DNA from: Saprospiraceae bacterium
GTDB lineage: Bacteria; Bacteroidota; Bacteroidia; Chitinophagales; Saprospiraceae
Assembly: GCA_022448955.1 (NCBI GenBank)
Contig: JAKVCU010000054.1
Coordinates: forward strand, 1 to 64,000
Reading direction: 5' to 3'
Length of the DNA: 64,000 nucleotides
Shown here: positions 20,342 through 28,977 of the stretch, in pieces
How the letters are laid out: every line of letters starts with the position of its first letter
Numbering within the stretch: the stretch's first letter is position 1
Program-made: the position numbers and the translations under genes
The notes under the pieces: generated by a model
Told to the model about the DNA's origin: nothing
Seen by the model: the letters and a program-made list of their open reading frames with translations, nothing else
Database searches by the model: none

Positions 20342-21509
20342 TTGTTTAATAAACTATGATATATTCACTAGGACTAAACAATTATCTAAATCGTTATGAG
20401 TCTCTATTTCGAGTTTATCAACGCCAAAATAAGGAAAAAGCAGTACAGTATATCACGGAACTTTTTCATGAAGGGAAGCATAATATAGAGTGGATGAACG
20501 AACGGATAGCCAAAATCAATTACCAGCAATTAAACCATTTTATTATTGTATCACCTTGGGATCACGATCCAGCGATTCGTGCAGTTCGCAAAGACATAAG
20601 CGTCTTGTTTGAGGGATGTGGAGAATATAAGGGCTTAATACTGGATGAAAGCGGTCATCGTAATATAGTAAAGAAGTCAGTTGGAGTGGCTCGTCAATAC
20701 TTGGGCAGTATTGGGAAAGTAGATAATGGACAGGTATCGGTATTTGCAGCATTAAGCCAAGGAGATGATGTAGGTAAGGTGGATATAAGATTATATCTTC
20801 CTAAGAGATGGAGCGAAGACAATAGGAGATGCAAAAAAGCTGGGATTCCCAAAAAGGATCAGGCTCATAAATCTAAAGCTGGACTAGCTCTACAGATGAT
20901 ACAGCAAATGAGAGGAGAAGTGAAGTATGATTGGGTTGAAGGAGATAGTATCTATGGAAATAGTAAGAATTTATGGCAAGGCTTACAACAACTTGAATAG
21001 CAATTTATAATAGATGTAGGAGAAAACCTATTGGTTTACACTCAAGCCCCGGCACCTTATATTCCATTATTGAAGCCAAGAAAAGGTAGAAAAAAGGGTA
21101 GTTATGTGAGTGATTTAGAACCCGTAAAGGCTAAGGATTTAGATGAACAGATAACAGATTTTCAGTGGAAAACATATACAATAAGACAAGGTACTAAAGG
21201 TCCTTTCATCCGAAAGGTAGTTGTTCTTGAAGTGTATGTGTGAAGTGCTAAGCGCCCTAGCAGTTCAAAGCTAAAAAACTAAGATTGATCATAAGCTGTA
21301 ATGAGGATGGCTCAGAAATTAAATACAGCTTGACCAATGACATTAGTTTAATGGAGACACCGCAGTTATCAGACTGGGGAGCCTTATATAGACAAATGCA
21401 AAGCTACTGGATAGAAAGAGGAATACAAAACTGTAAAGACAGTCTTGGAATGACCGATTATCAAGTTAGAGAATGGCGAGCATGGTATCACCAGATGACA
21501 AAGTAGTAT
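20342..21509 (+). mobile_element. Decayed IS701-family insertion sequence
   Basis: The region is occupied by one broken transposase gene. The left end lies between the kinase stop (20341) and the transposase start (20356). On the right, the transposase breaks off where repeat A begins (about 21511). Weak similarity between TTTAATAAACTATGATAT on the left and the complement of ATGACAAAGTAGTATTAAG on the right could be remnant terminal inverted repeats. No target-site duplication was found. The element should be immobile. Confidence 0.7.
20356..21506 (+). pseudogene. IS701-family DDE transposase, broken
   Basis: The first part (20356-21000, 214 codons) has the IS701 signature: LILDESGHRN with the first catalytic D, KKSVGVARQYLGSIGKVDNG, RLYLPKRW, AGIPKKDQAHKSKAGLAL and the second D in EGDSIYGN. 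A TAG at 20998-21000 interrupts the frame, which reopens in the same phase to 21243 (PLLKPRKGRKKG then GPFIRKVVVLEV). A stop and a frameshift around 21243-21285 move the reading to another phase, which continues GSEIKYSLTND to WRAWYHQMTK at 21506. Intact relatives continue for several dozen residues past the WHHHM-like motif. Nonsense, frameshift and 3' loss make it nonfunctional. Confidence 0.85.
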
Positions 21510-21510
21510 T

Positions 21511-21712
21511 AAGCGGCTAGACAAAATTGCTTGTATAATAAATTCCTGCCAGCCGGCAGGCACGGCGTCAGCTCATAAATCGTAAGTAACTGGCGATAGG
21601 AAATTTACGCATGATTTTTGAAGAGACGCTAAAACCTGCCTGCCTATGGCTGAATTTTATTGTACCAATTTGTGGCTGCTGGCAGGCACAGTTTCGGGCA
21701 AACTACTTAAGC
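21511..21712 (+). repeat. Repeat family A, full-length copy
   Basis: Reference copy: TAAGCGGCTAGACAAAATTG at the left, AAATCGTAAGTAACTGGCGA in the middle, TATGGCTGAATTTTATTGTA and GGGCAAACTACTTAAGCG at the right. Its left part matches 23534-23650 and its right part (from TGTACCAAT at 21661) matches 30495-30543. It abuts the truncated transposase. Confidence 0.65.
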
Positions 21713-21719
21713 GTATATA

Positions 21720-21835
21720 TAAATTTATACTACTTGAAAACTAAAGATTTGAAACGATGGCGCCTGATTGAATCAATTGATTAGCTAGCTAAGCATCTTT
21801 CTAAATCGATAGCCAGAACTTCAGATCGTTGATTC
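21720..21835 (+). repeat. Repeat family B copy (short)
   Basis: TTATACTACTTGAAAACTAA, then AGATTTGAAACGATGGCGCC and TGATTGAATCAATTGATTAG, closely match the copy at 18424-18550. It directly follows the family A copy. The 200 bp after it contain TATTTTTG at 21975-21982, a possible -7 element for the LytTR gene. Confidence 0.55.
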
Positions 21836-22052
21836 TTCATTTGTATAGAACTTTAATATCCGCCTTAGAACAAAGTGACTTTCATAAAATTTGAAGGTAT
21901 AAACTATCGGGTTACTAAGAAAGGTTTCGTTCATTTAATTTAGCCCGATAACCTAAATATGATATTTCTAATATTATTTTTGTATGGACACCCCTTAATG
22001 CCTTAAATAAATATAATTGAGCAAATCCATTTTTTAATATAAGCTACTTTAC

Positions 22053-22841
22053 ATGAGTAATTTCAAATTCTCGGGTTTAAAAGTCTTAATAGTTGATGAT
22101 AATCTGACGTTCTTAAACTTGTTCGTACTTTTTTTAAAAGATCTAGAAATTAAACATATCCAAACTTCTTCTAACTTGGAAGAAGGGCTTAATATTTTTT
22201 TAAACTCTAATATAGATATCGTATTCTTAGATATTAACCTTGAAGACTCCAGTCAAACAGGTATTGATCTTGCCGAAAAAATTAGAATTAGAGATGCCAA
22301 GGTGCCAATCATATTTGTTACCGCAAATTTCCATGAAGAATATTATGTTAAATGTAGGCATGTTTATCCAAACGGCTTCCTAAGCAAGGAAGTTTCACGA
22401 TTCAAATTAGCTCAAACTATTGATATGGCCATATTGCAAAATATTTCTAAAAAAAGTGCTGATTCAAAAATAGAAAGATCACAGACTTTTGAAAAGCCTA
22501 ATGAAACTCCTATATTTTTTAAAGACGAAGTTTTTTTCTTCAAAATTGGCGATGTTTATAAATCTATAGATATAGAAAAAATATTTTTCTTTTTTGCAAA
22601 AGAAAAATTAACTTATGCTAAGGTTGGAAAACGCAACTATCCAACTAGTATTCAGTTAAAAAAACTTGAATTAGAACTCAATTCCATGTTTGTTAGAATT
22701 CATAAATCCTATCTGGTCAACAAAAAACTAATAGAATCTATTAATACGAAAGAGGGGAAAGTAGAGATAGCAGGTGAATCTTTACCTATCGGACACAAAT
22801 ACAAAAATAATCTGTACGAAACGATCCGTCTTTTAAAATAA
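22053..22841 (+). CDS. LytTR-family response regulator
   Basis: 262 residues. The receiver domain (about 8-130) has acidic residues D15-D16, the phosphoacceptor D60 (IVFLDINLED), T90 and K112. The LytTR DNA-binding domain (about 165-262) shows IEKIFFFFAKEKLTYAKV, MFVRIHKSYLVNKKLIESIN and LPIGHKYKN. It is expected to bind DNA as a dimer when phosphorylated. The nearest kinases are the two TPR proteins upstream, of which only the first (16366-18411) has an ATPase domain. The gap to them is filled by the IS remnant and repeats, so any former operon is broken. Targets are unknown. Confidence 0.9.
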   Translation: MSNFKFSGLKVLIVDDNLTFLNLFVLFLKDLEIKHIQTSSNLEEGLNIFLNSNIDIVFLDINLEDSSQTGIDLAEKIRIRDAKVPIIFVTANFHEEYYVKCRHVYPNGFLSKEVSRFKLAQTIDMAILQNISKKSADSKIERSQTFEKPNETPIFFKDEVFFFKIGDVYKSIDIEKIFFFFAKEKLTYAKVGKRNYPTSIQLKKLELELNSMFVRIHKSYLVNKKLIESINTKEGKVEIAGESLPIGHKYKNNLYETIRLLK

Positions 22842-22877
22842 GAATTTCTACCTCAAGCCCAATCAAACCATAACCTA

Positions 22878-22924
22878 TTTCTTCTTTTTTGTTCTTTACA
22901 TTTGAATAAACAAAAAAGAAGAAA
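22878..22924. repeat. 16-bp perfect inverted repeat downstream of LytTR gene
   Basis: TTTCTTCTTTTTTGTT (22878-22893) pairs exactly with AACAAAAAAGAAGAAA (22909-22924) across a 15-nt loop. The stem is almost purely A-T. It lies 37 bp after the LytTR stop and probably ends or stabilises that transcript, though no T-run follows. Confidence 0.55.
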
Positions 22925-23099
22925 CCTTTAATACCAAGATTTCTTCCTCAAATAAATACATCTTTAATCGATGTGGTTATCTGCACCATAACCAATTAGT
23001 TAGACTTAGCTGTATGCCTGAATTTTATATGCTATCATTTTCTCTGATACACTTTCCTGACCTCTCCAAAAAAGGGATGAAATGATCTTTATTGTTTTT

Positions 23100-23131
23100 A
23101 AAAAAAGAGCTTTAGCTATGTGCTAAAGCTC
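23100..23131 (-). terminator. Strong rho-independent terminator on the minus strand
   Basis: GAGCTTTAGC-tatgt-GCTAAAGCTC (23107-23131) is a perfect 10-bp stem. Read on the minus strand, it is followed at once by TTTTTTT. No minus-strand gene lies upstream of it within several kilobases in the present sequence. Confidence 0.7.
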
Positions 23132-23533
23132 TGCTTATTCTTTTCCATAATAATGGAATCTAGCATATCTAAATTGAAGTTTACAACAATTAATTGAAAC
23201 AAATTTTTATGCTATACATAAACTAAGAACTTTGATAAGATATCCTTATTAAACCATGGGTAAAATAGAATATATTCTAGTTTATGTAAATGACTTTCAG
23301 GACTAAGTTATGATATACAGGGATAAGAATCACTCCTAAATGTATAACAACATACTTACATTTTTTTTCTTTCCCTTCTCTTGATCGTAAATACTAATGA
23401 TTGATCTGAATAGTTAATCTATGTACCTATTTCCTGCAATGGCTATTTTGCAGATCATTCTCTAGACTATCAAAACAGAATGTATCTTCTTAGCCAAAAT
23501 TTCCTTGTTTGAATCCTTTTCAGAACTGCGGGA

Positions 23534-23650
23534 TAAGCGGCTAGTCAAAATTGCTTGTACATTAAAATTGTTCATTCGAAAATTAGAAGTAACTGACAAG
23601 AGGAAAGTGGCGCATGGTTTTTGAACGGACGTAAAGACCTATCTGCTATT
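23534..23650 (+). repeat. Repeat family A, left part only
   Basis: TAAGCGGCTAGTCAAAATTG, GAAGTAACTGACAAGAGGAA and GCGCATGGTTTTTGAACGGA follow the left three quarters of the full copy at 21511-21650. Similarity stops near 23650, where the open frame of the truncated CmlA-like gene begins. The missing right part is found at 30495-30543. Confidence 0.6.
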
Positions 23651-23673
23651 CTTTAGAAAGTGCCTACGAAAAA

Positions 23674-24978
23674 GTGCCGGATATTTTAAAAGGATACGTT
23701 GAGCTGGTATATGACCTGAATAATAACCCTTCTTATCGTTTTTTCGAGGCATTATTATATAACAGTGAATTCTACAACGACTCTCTTCAAAGTATCTCTA
23801 TGTGGATCACTGAAAACGACGATCGTCCTTTTGTGCTAAGTACTCCCAGGGTCGATGACGAAAACACATTGCATCTCGAAATCCCTTTCAGCCATAATTT
23901 TATTGACGCTGTGAGTCGTATGAAACGCGAAGGGGGATTCGTCAGTAAAGTTCGTTCTTTAATTGACCTAGACAAGAAGCAAGAGAAGGTTTTTAACACC
24001 TTTTTTACTGAAACCCCGCCCCCGCCCTATGAAAAATACGAGGGAGATAAAGTACGGATGCGTTACTTCGGCCACGCTTGCATACTGATCGAAACCAAAG
24101 ATGTCAGCGTCCTGGTAGATCCTTTAGTCAGTTACTACGGCTATCAGCACGAAGTTTCCCGTTTTTCCGATATGGATTTGCCGGACACGATTGATTATGT
24201 GCTCATCACACATAATCATCAGGACCATATTCTTTTTGAAACCTTATTACCACTGCGGCATAAGATCAAAAACGTCATCGTCCCCGGTTCAAATACCGGT
24301 TCTTTGCAAGACCCGAGTTTAAAACTGATGTTCAAGCAAATTGGTTTTAATCAGGTAATCGAGTTGAGAGAGATGGAAAGTGTGGAAATGACAGACGCAA
24401 TCATCACCGGTATCCCCTTCATAGGAGAACATAGTGATCTTAATATTCAATCCAAGTTGTGCTACCACATGCAAATAGGGGAATTTAAAATCCTCTTTGT
24501 AGCGGATTCCTGCAATATCGAATCTCGATTGTATGACCATATTCATAAAATTGTGGGCGATGTCGACTTGATATTTTTAGGGATGGAATGCGACGGAGCG
24601 CCATTAACCTGGCTATACGGGCCACTACTCACCGAGGACTTATCGAGAGAAAAGGATAGCTCCCGGCGGCTGGCGGGTTCCAATTACGAGCGAGGCAAAG
24701 CCCTGGTAAAGACTTTCCATCCGAAGGAAGTATACGTCTATGCGATGGGCATGGAACCATGGTTAAAATTCATCAGCAGTATCAAGTATACCGACGAGTC
24801 CAATCCGATTATTGCTTCAAATAAATTGGTGGCATATTGCGAAGATCAGGGACTCATTGCCGAACGCCTTTTCGGCGAAAAAGAATTGCTTTACAACAGT
24901 ACCTTGGACGAAGTCGATATAGAGCCAATCTTGAATAACAGGTTCGGACCATTCCTTACCAGTGATTTACATGTTTAA
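23674..24978 (+). CDS. CmlA-like diiron beta-hydroxylase, N-terminally truncated
   Basis: Metallo-beta-lactamase-fold protein. From the GTG at 23674 it has 434 residues; the frame stays open back to 23635 with no ATG. Metal ligands visible are H180-x-H182-x-D184-H185, E252 in IGEHSDL, D278 in FVADSC and probably H349. In CmlA of chloramphenicol biosynthesis I recall ligands H305, H307, D309, H310, E377 and D403; each equals the position here plus 125. The family uses a carboxylate-bridged diiron site to hydroxylate the beta-carbon of an amino acid tethered to an NRPS carrier domain. About 110-125 residues of the N-terminal dimerisation domain are missing, so function is doubtful. Repeat A abuts the cut end. 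Confidence 0.78.
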   Translation: MPDILKGYVELVYDLNNNPSYRFFEALLYNSEFYNDSLQSISMWITENDDRPFVLSTPRVDDENTLHLEIPFSHNFIDAVSRMKREGGFVSKVRSLIDLDKKQEKVFNTFFTETPPPPYEKYEGDKVRMRYFGHACILIETKDVSVLVDPLVSYYGYQHEVSRFSDMDLPDTIDYVLITHNHQDHILFETLLPLRHKIKNVIVPGSNTGSLQDPSLKLMFKQIGFNQVIELREMESVEMTDAIITGIPFIGEHSDLNIQSKLCYHMQIGEFKILFVADSCNIESRLYDHIHKIVGDVDLIFLGMECDGAPLTWLYGPLLTEDLSREKDSSRRLAGSNYERGKALVKTFHPKEVYVYAMGMEPWLKFISSIKYTDESNPIIASNKLVAYCEDQGLIAERLFGEKELLYNSTLDEVDIEPILNNRFGPFLTSDLHV

Positions 24979-25149
24979 ACTCGCTGCTAAGGAATTGTTT
25001 CCAATATTTTTTCACTTAAAAGGAAGCCAATTTTTGCCAAATAGGTCTTAAAACCACAAAATGAGACGTCTTAAAAGGCGATTTGAGGCGATAAGATTGA
25101 ATATAGGGCGCACTTTTACACCATTATAATAATTAAACAAGCCTTGATT

Positions 25150-27576
25150 ATGAAATATTTTAGACTTACTTTTTTTCTACTGGTGGCTGTACTGACCACC
25201 GGGTTTTCACAAAATTCTAACGGAAAGGTAACTGGTCGTGTACTAGAAAACCAAAGCAATCCCCTCCCTTACGCGGTGATTAAATTATTCGTGGTTTCTG
25301 ATTCGAACATGATACAGGGAACTATCGCTGGAGATCAAGGATTGTTTGAATTATCTCAGGTAGCTGATAATACTTATTATATAGAAGTTTCGAATTTGGG
25401 TTATGAACCTGCTCGAAGTGAAGTGTTCGAAGTTAAAAACGGAGCTACTGTACAACTTCCCGATATGGTCTTGTCGCTTCAGGATCAGTTACTGGAAACT
25501 GTAGTCATCACTTCTCAACGCCCCCTGCTCGAAGTCAAAACGGATATGACGGTGGTCAATGTCAACGAAAACATGACTTCCGCCGGAGAAGATGCGATGG
25601 ATCTGTTGCAAATGGTCCCGGGTGTATTGACAATCAATGACCGGATCAAGATGAACGGTAAATCGAACGTCAAGATTATGATAAACGGTAAGGTGACTAA
25701 GATGGATGCTCAGAGTTTAGCGATATTTTTGCGGTCTATTTCCGGTACTTCCATCCTAAAAATAGAGATGATTACGAATCCGTCGGCGCGCTACGACGCA
25801 GATGGTAATTCAGGAATTCTTAATATCGTTTTAAAAAAATCAGGGGCTTTAGGTACCAAAGCAAGTATCCTGACTAAATATAGCCGGGGCATCAATTATA
25901 TCTTCAACCCATCCTTCGACATTACCCACAGGGCCGAAAAAATGACGCTCTATGGAGCATTAGCCTACCACGACGGCAAATATCAGGAAGATACTGATAT
26001 GAAGCGGTTGGTAACGACCAGTGACGGAGTAAAGAATTTCGATCAGTCGAACAAAAATGTAACTGACTGGGGTAGTCCGAGCTTTAGGGCGGGAGCAGAT
26101 TTTTTCCTCAACCCTAAAAACACTATTGGTTTGCTGGCTTACGGTTCCTTGAGCGATTATGTACAAAACAATTTAACTCAGACCTCTATCAGTAATCAAG
26201 AAAACTTTATCGATTCCAGCCTTATCGCTACCAATCGAGGCCCTACTGATAAATTATGGGCGGATTTTAACTTCTATTATAATTACAAAGATACGCTTGG
26301 TACAGAATTCAAATTCGATACGGACTATTACGGTTATATCATGAACGGTATCAATACGGTCATGAACGATTTGTTCGATAGTCAAGGCGCCAAGTATAAC
26401 ACCATTGGCAATATTTACGATACCGAAACCACCATTGATATCTTCTCAGTAAAAGCCGATTATATCAAGGCGTTCAATGATGATTCAAAGTTTGAGGCGG
26501 GGCTGAAGGTAGCGCTTGTAAATGCAGATAACGACTTGATGGCTGATATCTTACAGGACGGTGTTCAGGAAACAGATTTCGGTCAGTCCAACAGATTTAT
26601 TTACAATGAGGATGTTTACGCCGGGTATTTAAATTATAGTACAAAATTCAATAAAGTAGGTATTCAGGTAGGTGTGCGTTCAGAATTCACCGATGTTAAA
26701 GGTTCATCTACCGACTTATTGGGTAATCAAATCAATAATCCGGATACTTCGTACCTCAATTTCTTCCCTTCTGCTTTTCTGACCTACGATCTGGCGCCAA
26801 AGCATATGTTGAAAGCTTCTTACAGCCGCCGTATCAACCGGCCGAATTACCAGGATATGAACCCTTTCGAATATCGATTGGATCAATATACGAGTGAAGT
26901 AGGAAATCCATTTTTGCGTCCGCAATACACCGACAATTTTGAATTTGGTTATGTATACCAAAGTGCTGCTTCCCTGACCTTTTCTTATACCAACACACAA
27001 GACTTTTTTGCTCCGATCACCACTCAGGAAGGACAAAGGACTTTCTTGACTACAGAGAATATCGAACAGATGGAGGATTATAGTATAAAGTTGAATTTAC
27101 CGCTTCCGATAAGCCAGGCGATCTACGGTTTTGCCTGGGTAGGGGTTTACAAGAGTGTATTTCAGGGAGAACTGGACGGTTTTCCTTTGGATGCCGGCCA
27201 GTGGAGCCTTAATGCTTATGCTGAAACCAGTTTCAAGTTTAAAGGTAACCTGAGGTTCAAACTCTCAGGCTGGTATAATGCGCCGAAAAGGAGTGTGATT
27301 TTTGAAGAATCAAGCACCGGCAGCGTCAGCACCTCAGTGAGTAAGAGCTTTTTCGAAAAACGCCTCTACGTGAGTCTTACTTACAGTGATATCTTCAATA
27401 CGCAGCGGTGGAAATCCGAGGTCAATTTCGGAGACATGCGTATTAATCTCCACCGAACTTGGGAGAGCAACCGGGTTGGAATCAATGTACGCTATGTATT
27501 TGGAAATACTAAACTTAAAAAGCAAGCGAAACGAAACGCTGCCAACGATGCAGAACAGAACCGGGTCAAATCTTAA
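25150..27576 (+). CDS. Outer-membrane beta-barrel receptor, TonB-dependent-receptor type
   Basis: 808 residues from the ATG at 25150; a TTG two codons earlier would add two residues before the signal peptide. The leader ends near TTGFSQ. A carboxypeptidase-regulatory-like domain (about 24-110, GKVTGRVLENQSNPLPYAVI) is followed by a plug-like domain (about 115-225, DAMDLLQMVPGVLTIND) and a large barrel of outer-membrane beta-barrel type (PKHMLKASYSRRINRPNYQD is typical). No TonB box was identified with confidence. Such receptors import siderophores, peptides or sugars. Within the island it may have served uptake of the cluster's product, but that is inference. It lies 171 bp after the CmlA-like gene. 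Confidence 0.85.
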   Translation: MKYFRLTFFLLVAVLTTGFSQNSNGKVTGRVLENQSNPLPYAVIKLFVVSDSNMIQGTIAGDQGLFELSQVADNTYYIEVSNLGYEPARSEVFEVKNGATVQLPDMVLSLQDQLLETVVITSQRPLLEVKTDMTVVNVNENMTSAGEDAMDLLQMVPGVLTINDRIKMNGKSNVKIMINGKVTKMDAQSLAIFLRSISGTSILKIEMITNPSARYDADGNSGILNIVLKKSGALGTKASILTKYSRGINYIFNPSFDITHRAEKMTLYGALAYHDGKYQEDTDMKRLVTTSDGVKNFDQSNKNVTDWGSPSFRAGADFFLNPKNTIGLLAYGSLSDYVQNNLTQTSISNQENFIDSSLIATNRGPTDKLWADFNFYYNYKDTLGTEFKFDTDYYGYIMNGINTVMNDLFDSQGAKYNTIGNIYDTETTIDIFSVKADYIKAFNDDSKFEAGLKVALVNADNDLMADILQDGVQETDFGQSNRFIYNEDVYAGYLNYSTKFNKVGIQVGVRSEFTDVKGSSTDLLGNQINNPDTSYLNFFPSAFLTYDLAPKHMLKASYSRRINRPNYQDMNPFEYRLDQYTSEVGNPFLRPQYTDNFEFGYVYQSAASLTFSYTNTQDFFAPITTQEGQRTFLTTENIEQMEDYSIKLNLPLPISQAIYGFAWVGVYKSVFQGELDGFPLDAGQWSLNAYAETSFKFKGNLRFKLSGWYNAPKRSVIFEESSTGSVSTSVSKSFFEKRLYVSLTYSDIFNTQRWKSEVNFGDMRINLHRTWESNRVGINVRYVFGNTKLKKQAKRNAANDAEQNRVKS

Positions 27577-27649
27577 AGAAGAGGCGAATTGCCCGGTATT
27601 CGTGGATGTTAAGAGGTTGTTTTAATTTTGCTTTTGAGCCGATGGCGAG

Positions 27650-27734
27650 CAAATATTGTTCTGAACGAGGCCGAAGGAGAGAACATAGCCTAAGCTACAT
27701 GACCGACGCACAACGAAGTGCAGAACAATATTTG
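27650..27734. repeat. Palindromic intergenic element inside the island
   Basis: CAAATATTGTTCTG (27650-27663) and its exact complement (27721-27734) bracket a 57-bp GC-richer spacer. GCCGATGG occurs beside both arms. It lies in the 247-bp gap between the receptor and DUF2807 genes. A 65-codon frame through it is probably not coding. No copy was noticed elsewhere in the window. Confidence 0.5.
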
Positions 27735-27823
27735 CCGATGGTAGGCCGAAGTGTAAAGTTTAAACAAGCTCTCAAGGATCGGGACAAAGAAAGCTTTATT
27801 TGAAATAGAAAAATAAAAATACC

Positions 27824-28741
27824 ATGACTCTAACAAAAATTCTTTTAGCCATCGGTTTATTCGCAGGGGTGGTGGCCCTCGTCGCTGGGCAGTCCAACGG
27901 AGCAGTATATGGCAACGGTACGATTGTCACCAAGGACCACGCTGTGAAAATGTTTACTTCTTTAACTGTAGAAACAGTGGCGCAAGTAGATGTTGAACTG
28001 CAAACCATGCCCTACGTTACGATTGTTGCTGACGAAAACCTTCTCCAATACCTAAAAGTAGAGGCGAATGGGAATCAGTTACGAATTTCTCCCACAACAT
28101 GGATAGAACCTTCTCGAAAAATTAGAATTAAAGTGGGGACTGCTTTTTTAAAATACCTGGAACCACACGGCTACGGGGAATATATCGTCCAGAAAATCAA
28201 CACGACTCCTTTTGAAGTTAATAACACAGTCTCAAGTGTATATTTGTATGGGGAGACGGATGATTTGATCTTAACGACCGGTAAGGGAAAAATTGACGCT
28301 TCCGAAGTGAAAGCACAAAACGTCATCGTAAAGATTGAAGGCAGGGCTAAAGTAACGGTAGATCCGCAGCAGTCACTCCAGGCAGAGATCAATGGCCGGG
28401 GTAAAGTCATTTACCTCAACGAGCCGGAATTGGTCAGTAAAACCATCGAAGGAGATGGGCAGGTAGTAAAAAAAGGAGAAATTCCCGTTAAAGCCCCCCC
28501 CACTCCCGTAGAATTTATAAAATGTAAAATCATCAATAATCGGATCTCCTTCACGAGTGTCTTAATAGAGGGGCCGGAAGAGCGGCAATTTAGTTACGGG
28601 TCTGATTTTGGGCCCTTCGAAGCAAAAAATAAAAACCTGCCTGCAGGGACTCGCATTTACAAGGTAGGAGCCGATGGAAAAAAGAAAGAACTGCTGCAAA
28701 TTAGTAGTTGGGATAAAGGAAGGCAGTTAAAATTATTCTAG
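27824..28741 (+). CDS. DUF2807 (GIN-domain) exported protein
   Basis: 305 residues. A signal peptide (1-22) ends VALVAGQ. Residues about 30-215 form a DUF2807/GIN-type beta-helix head: GNGTIVTKDHAVKMFTSLTV, VTIVADENLLQYLKVEANGN, LRISPTTW and later GKGKIDASEVKAQNV-like rungs. The last 70 residues are not recognised. DUF2807 proteins are periplasmic or surface proteins of unknown role in Bacteroidota and are often annotated as putative adhesin heads. It is 247 bp downstream of the receptor and on the same strand. Base use matches the island. Confidence 0.8.
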   Translation: MTLTKILLAIGLFAGVVALVAGQSNGAVYGNGTIVTKDHAVKMFTSLTVETVAQVDVELQTMPYVTIVADENLLQYLKVEANGNQLRISPTTWIEPSRKIRIKVGTAFLKYLEPHGYGEYIVQKINTTPFEVNNTVSSVYLYGETDDLILTTGKGKIDASEVKAQNVIVKIEGRAKVTVDPQQSLQAEINGRGKVIYLNEPELVSKTIEGDGQVVKKGEIPVKAPPTPVEFIKCKIINNRISFTSVLIEGPEERQFSYGSDFGPFEAKNKNLPAGTRIYKVGADGKKKELLQISSWDKGRQLKLF

Positions 28742-28977
28742 TGGCACAAGAGCTAAGCAGCTTATAGTTTAGGCGATGTTTTTAAAATTCAGTGCCTGTG
28801 CGATACTGGGTCAGGCTTTTGCATCTGCCATATCCGAGAACACCATATAGATACCATTTACCATCAGGAGTCCTCTCAACTGACATTTGAGGACTCCTTT
28901 TTTCTCACTGATATCTCCCTTTTGACAATAACCGTGTGTGGAGTTTGTTATCGATCCAGAAGATATTATATTGTAGA

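Larger units (their letters stand above)
22842..23533. other. Gene-free gap with two strong hairpins
   Basis: Holds the hairpins at 22878-22924 and 23107-23131 described separately. No gene of convincing length on either strand. The segment between 23132 and the repeat at 23534 could be the body of a minus-strand small RNA. Confidence 0.4.

Noticed and set aside
27606-27803. 65-codon frame between the receptor and DUF2807 genes
   Set aside because: Its sequence is mostly the 27650-27734 palindrome and resembles a repeat read through, not a protein.
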